Source: UBA11606 sp964504305 (GTDB taxonomy: Bacteria > Actinomycetota > Acidimicrobiia > Acidimicrobiales > Aldehydirespiratoraceae). From it: a DNA stretch of 64,000 nt. The notes beneath the pieces were generated by a model that was given only the letters and a program-made list of their open reading frames with translations, was not told where the DNA came from and made no database searches. Of the stretch, positions 61,872-64,000 are shown in pieces. Every line of letters begins with the position of its first letter. Within the stretch, counting starts at the first letter, position 1. Position numbers and translations under genes: made by a program. The stretch is from contig CAZDEB010000003.1 in assembly GCA_964504305.1 (NCBI GenBank), forward strand, positions 62,001 to 126,000. Reading direction: 5' to 3'.

Positions 61872-63152
61872 ATGACTGATACGGCAGCGGACAAAACCGG
61901 CGCAGTTCCTGAGGTAACCGAGGAGACATGGGCCGAGGGCGGGCCGGTCGAGGACTGGACTACCGACTACGACATTCGGGATCAGGCCTATATCGAGGAC
62001 CCGGTTCCGATTTGGGCCGAGATGCGCGAAAAGTGTCCGATTGCTCATACCGACCGCCTCGGAGGGTCTTGGAACCCGACCCGATTCGACGATGTGCGGG
62101 CCATGGCCAAGCTTGTGCCCGAGCTGTCGTCGCGTCAGGTGTTGGTGATGCCCCCTCCGCCGGGTGCGCCCGAAATGTCGCGTTACGAACAAGAGATCGC
62201 CGCCGCTCCGATCACCGCTGATCCACCTATCCATTCTTGGACTCGCCGCATGCTGTTGCCGGCCTTTGCTCCCAAGAAAGTCACGCAGTACACCGAGTAC
62301 ACCGAACAGCTTTGCCACGACCTCATCGATGGTTTCATCGACGCCGGACAGTGTGACGGAGCGGTCGACTACTCCCAGCAGATTCCCCCTCGGGTCATCG
62401 CTCACATGATCGGGATCGACCCGGGAATGGCTGATCAGTTTGTGATCTGGGTCAACGGCGTGCTGGGCGAGGGTCTTCACGAACCCGAGCTGCGGCTGCG
62501 TACGCGCGACGAATTGCTGGGTTTTATTGGCAACGAAGTGCAGGCTCGCGCCGAGGACCCCAAGGACGATCTGCTCACCGAGTTGTTGTTCATGGAACTC
62601 GATCATCCCGAGGCCAACATCACACCCGCAGTGGTGGTTGGTATAACCAACTTGTTGATCGTTGCCGGCATCGACACCACCTGGAGCTCGATCGGCTCGG
62701 CGCTGTGGCATCTCGGCACCACCCCGTCGGACCTCGAACGGTTGCGTACCGATCCCGACCTGCTTCCGGTCGCGGTCGAGGAGTTCCTACGTTTCTACGC
62801 GCCGGTCACCATGGCGCGCATTGCCGACGTTGATGTCCAGGTCGGCGACGCATGTATCCATGCCGGCGACAAGGTCTTGATGAACTTCCCGGCCGCCAAC
62901 CACGATCCGGAACACTTCGAGGATCCCGACACGTTCATTATCGATCGGGCCCGCAATCGCCATGTTGCGTTTGGTTCCGGGATTCATCGTTGCGCCGGCT
63001 CCAACCTGGCCCGCCTCGAGATGACCACCGCTCTCAAGGTATGGATCGAGCGCATCCCCAACTTCTGGGTCGACGACCGCGAGCCGATGAAATGGGCCGG
63101 TGGTCAGGTCCGTGGTCCGCGCGTTATGCCGATGTCGTTTGTCGCGAGCTAG
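61872..63152 (+). CDS. Cytochrome P450
   Basis: 426 aa soluble bacterial P450. The I-helix oxygen-binding site is VAGIDTT, the K-helix ExxR is EEFLR, and the heme-ligand loop is FGSGIHRCAGSNLARLE with the axial cysteine. Redox partners (ferredoxin, reductase) are not adjacent. The substrate is unknown; steroid, fatty acid or terpenoid hydroxylation is typical for actinobacteria. It converges on smpB with overlapping stops (4 bases). Confidence 0.96.
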   Translation: MTDTAADKTGAVPEVTEETWAEGGPVEDWTTDYDIRDQAYIEDPVPIWAEMREKCPIAHTDRLGGSWNPTRFDDVRAMAKLVPELSSRQVLVMPPPPGAPEMSRYEQEIAAAPITADPPIHSWTRRMLLPAFAPKKVTQYTEYTEQLCHDLIDGFIDAGQCDGAVDYSQQIPPRVIAHMIGIDPGMADQFVIWVNGVLGEGLHEPELRLRTRDELLGFIGNEVQARAEDPKDDLLTELLFMELDHPEANITPAVVVGITNLLIVAGIDTTWSSIGSALWHLGTTPSDLERLRTDPDLLPVAVEEFLRFYAPVTMARIADVDVQVGDACIHAGDKVLMNFPAANHDPEHFEDPDTFIIDRARNRHVAFGSGIHRCAGSNLARLEMTTALKVWIERIPNFWVDDREPMKWAGGQVRGPRVMPMSFVAS

Positions 63153-63646
63153 TAGCGTTTGGCCGAACGGCCCGCCGCTCGCTGCGTTTCGCGTTCGGCG
63201 TCGCGTTTGGCGATGTCTTGACGGCGGTCGTGTTGTTTCTTGCCTCGGGCCAGAGCAAGGTCGACTTTGGCCCGGCCGCCTTTGAAGTAGATGGCCAGCG
63301 GGATCAGAGCCAGTTTTTCGCGGTCGACTCGGCTGCTCCACCGTTCGAGTTCGGCTCGGTGCACCAGCAGTTTCTTGCGCCGGTCGGTGTCGTGGGCGAA
63401 CGCCGCGGCCGAATGCGAATAGGCCGAGATGTGTAAACCTTGAAGCCATAGTTCGCCTTGGTAGAAGATGGCGTAGGCCTCTTGGAGCTGCACTTTGCTT
63501 TCGCGCAGCGATTTGACTTCGCTTCCCCTCAACACGATTCCGCATTCGAGATTGTCGAGGATGTCGTAGTCGCGGCGCGCCACACGGTTGGTCGCTACTG
63601 CGACCGCTCCTGCCGGGATGTCACGCTTCTTTTGCGACTTGGCCAT
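63149..63646 (-). CDS. smpB: SsrA-binding protein SmpB
   Basis: 165 aa from ATG 63646. The OB-fold domain has NRVARRDYDILDNLECGIVLRGSEVKSLR and LWLQGLHISAY, and the basic C-terminal tail, which mimics an mRNA in the decoding channel, is RDIAKRDAERETQ... ending KRY. It binds tmRNA for trans-translation. ssrA lies 1.4 kb downstream on the same strand, separated by an opposite-strand P450 gene. Confidence 0.97.
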   Translation of the reverse strand: MAKSQKKRDIPAGAVAVATNRVARRDYDILDNLECGIVLRGSEVKSLRESKVQLQEAYAIFYQGELWLQGLHISAYSHSAAAFAHDTDRRKKLLVHRAELERWSSRVDREKLALIPLAIYFKGGRAKVDLALARGKKQHDRRQDIAKRDAERETQRAAGRSAKRY

Positions 63647-63654
63647 GACCGGCC

Positions 63655-63660
63655 ACGGTA
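63655..63660 (-). promoter_or_regulatory. -10 element (TACCGT) for smpB
   Basis: On the minus strand TACCGT ends 8 bases before ATG 63646, matching the leaderless pattern of its neighbours. Confidence 0.4.
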
Positions 63661-63672
63661 CCGGGTCACCGG

Positions 63673-63678
63673 TAGCGT
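63673..63678 (+). promoter_or_regulatory. -10 element (TAGCGT) for the JAMM peptidase gene
   Basis: TAGCGT ends 6 bases before GTG 63685, giving the leaderless spacing. It lies back to back with the smpB promoter. Confidence 0.5.
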
Positions 63679-63684
63679 GCGCGT

Positions 63685-64000
63685 GTGATTTCGATCGCTC
63701 CAACCGCTCGCTCCAACTTGGTCGATCATTGTCGAGCCGAGCTGCCCAACGAGGCGTGCGGTCTGCTCATCGGGAACGCCGAGGACCAACGCATTGATCG
63801 TTTCGTGCCGCTGACCAACGTGGCTGCCTCACCCACCCGATTTGTGTTCGACGGGGCCGAGCAGCTCGCGGCCGAACGCCACGCGGAAGACGCCGGCCAG
63901 ACAATTGTGGGAGTCGCTCACTCGCACCCCGAGGGCGACAACGCGCCGTCGGCGGTCGACGTTGGTGATGCCAAACGTTTCGACCCGTTCGGGGTGTGGT
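63685..64000 (+). CDS. JAMM/MPN-type metallopeptidase (Mec-like), partial
   Basis: The first 105 codons are present and the gene runs off the right edge. Product begins VISIAPTARSNLVDHCRAEL. JAMM zinc-site elements are visible: the glutamate in PNEACGLLIG, then HSHPEGDNAPSAVDVGDAK (HxHPx7SxxD). Actinobacterial Mec enzymes cleave CysO-cysteine in cysteine biosynthesis, while others cut ubiquitin-like modifiers. Whether a CysO/ThiS-type carrier follows cannot be seen. Confidence 0.85.
   Translation, partial: MISIAPTARSNLVDHCRAELPNEACGLLIGNAEDQRIDRFVPLTNVAASPTRFVFDGAEQLAAERHAEDAGQTIVGVAHSHPEGDNAPSAVDVGDAKRFDPFGVW

Overview
This is a gene-dense, high-GC chromosomal window with about 58 protein genes, one tmRNA gene and no gene-free stretch longer than about 180 bases. 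It comes from an actinobacterium. The evidence is coenzyme F420 synthesis genes (cofD/cofE), an F420-type luciferase-like oxidoreductase, DUF3499 and DUF5719 proteins, a one-cysteine LpdA, a long-form hibernation factor beside secA, and a gene order recalling the lpdA - biotin carboxylase - birA - LCP - GDP-mannose - ahcY - secA - prfB - ftsEX - smpB series of mycobacteria and streptomycetes. Lipid-catabolism genes and the absence of mtrAB/lpqB and whiB at their usual places suggest a deep-branching lineage such as Acidimicrobiia. That assignment is inference. I see no insertion sequence, prophage, CRISPR array or rRNA.

Layout. 1-2.0 kb: two integral-membrane (GT-C) glycosyltransferases on the minus strand. 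2.1-6 kb: quinone reductase LpdA, then a divergent biotin carboxylase and biotin ligase. 6-25.5 kb: an envelope-polysaccharide region. It holds an LCP ligase, UDP-glucuronate/UDP-xylose enzymes, GDP-fucose synthase, three family-4 glycosyltransferases, a histidine-rich membrane-anchored protein, GDP-mannose pyrophosphorylase, GalE, cofD/cofE, GDP-mannose 4,6-dehydratase with a GDP-rhamnose-type reductase, a large GT2-membrane fusion and a DUF5719 protein. 25.5-29.4 kb: thioredoxin-like protein, FtsH, DUF3499, CPBP protease, zinc ribbon. 29.4-37.3 kb: a giant GT-C-like membrane protein, a GtrA-GT2 fusion, phosphomannomutase, Trm112-like protein, an SIS-domain isomerase and ManA. 37.4-48.2 kb: housekeeping (ahcY, F420 oxidoreductase, crotonase, ComF-like, HPF, orphan response regulator, secA, prfB, ftsE, ftsX). 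48.2-54.5 kb: an SMP-30 protein, an acyl-CoA dehydrogenase / SDR / small-molecule-kinase operon, a nucleophile-less alpha/beta hydrolase and a spondin-like lipoprotein. 54.7-61.2 kb (minus strand): gnd-zwf-pgl, an acyl-CoA dehydrogenase, a pectin-acetylesterase-family lipoprotein and a META-domain lipoprotein. 61.3-64 kb: ssrA (tmRNA), a cytochrome P450, smpB and the start of a JAMM peptidase.

How they fit together. ManA, phosphomannomutase and GDP-mannose pyrophosphorylase make GDP-mannose. Gmd then feeds two competing reductases, Fcl (GDP-L-fucose) and Rmd (GDP-D-rhamnose). Ugd and the UXS-type decarboxylase make UDP-GlcA and UDP-xylose. The GT4, GT2 and GT-C enzymes and the LCP protein would assemble and attach the glycan. 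The GtrA-GT2 fusion probably makes and/or flips a polyprenyl-phosphate sugar for the GT-C enzymes. SmpB and tmRNA form the trans-translation system, and SecA, FtsEX, FtsH and RF2 are core functions.

A recurring regulatory feature is a TAnnnT -10 element ending 6 to 9 bases before the start codon, seen at 13 genes. These are probably leaderless transcripts, and the element fixes several otherwise ambiguous starts.
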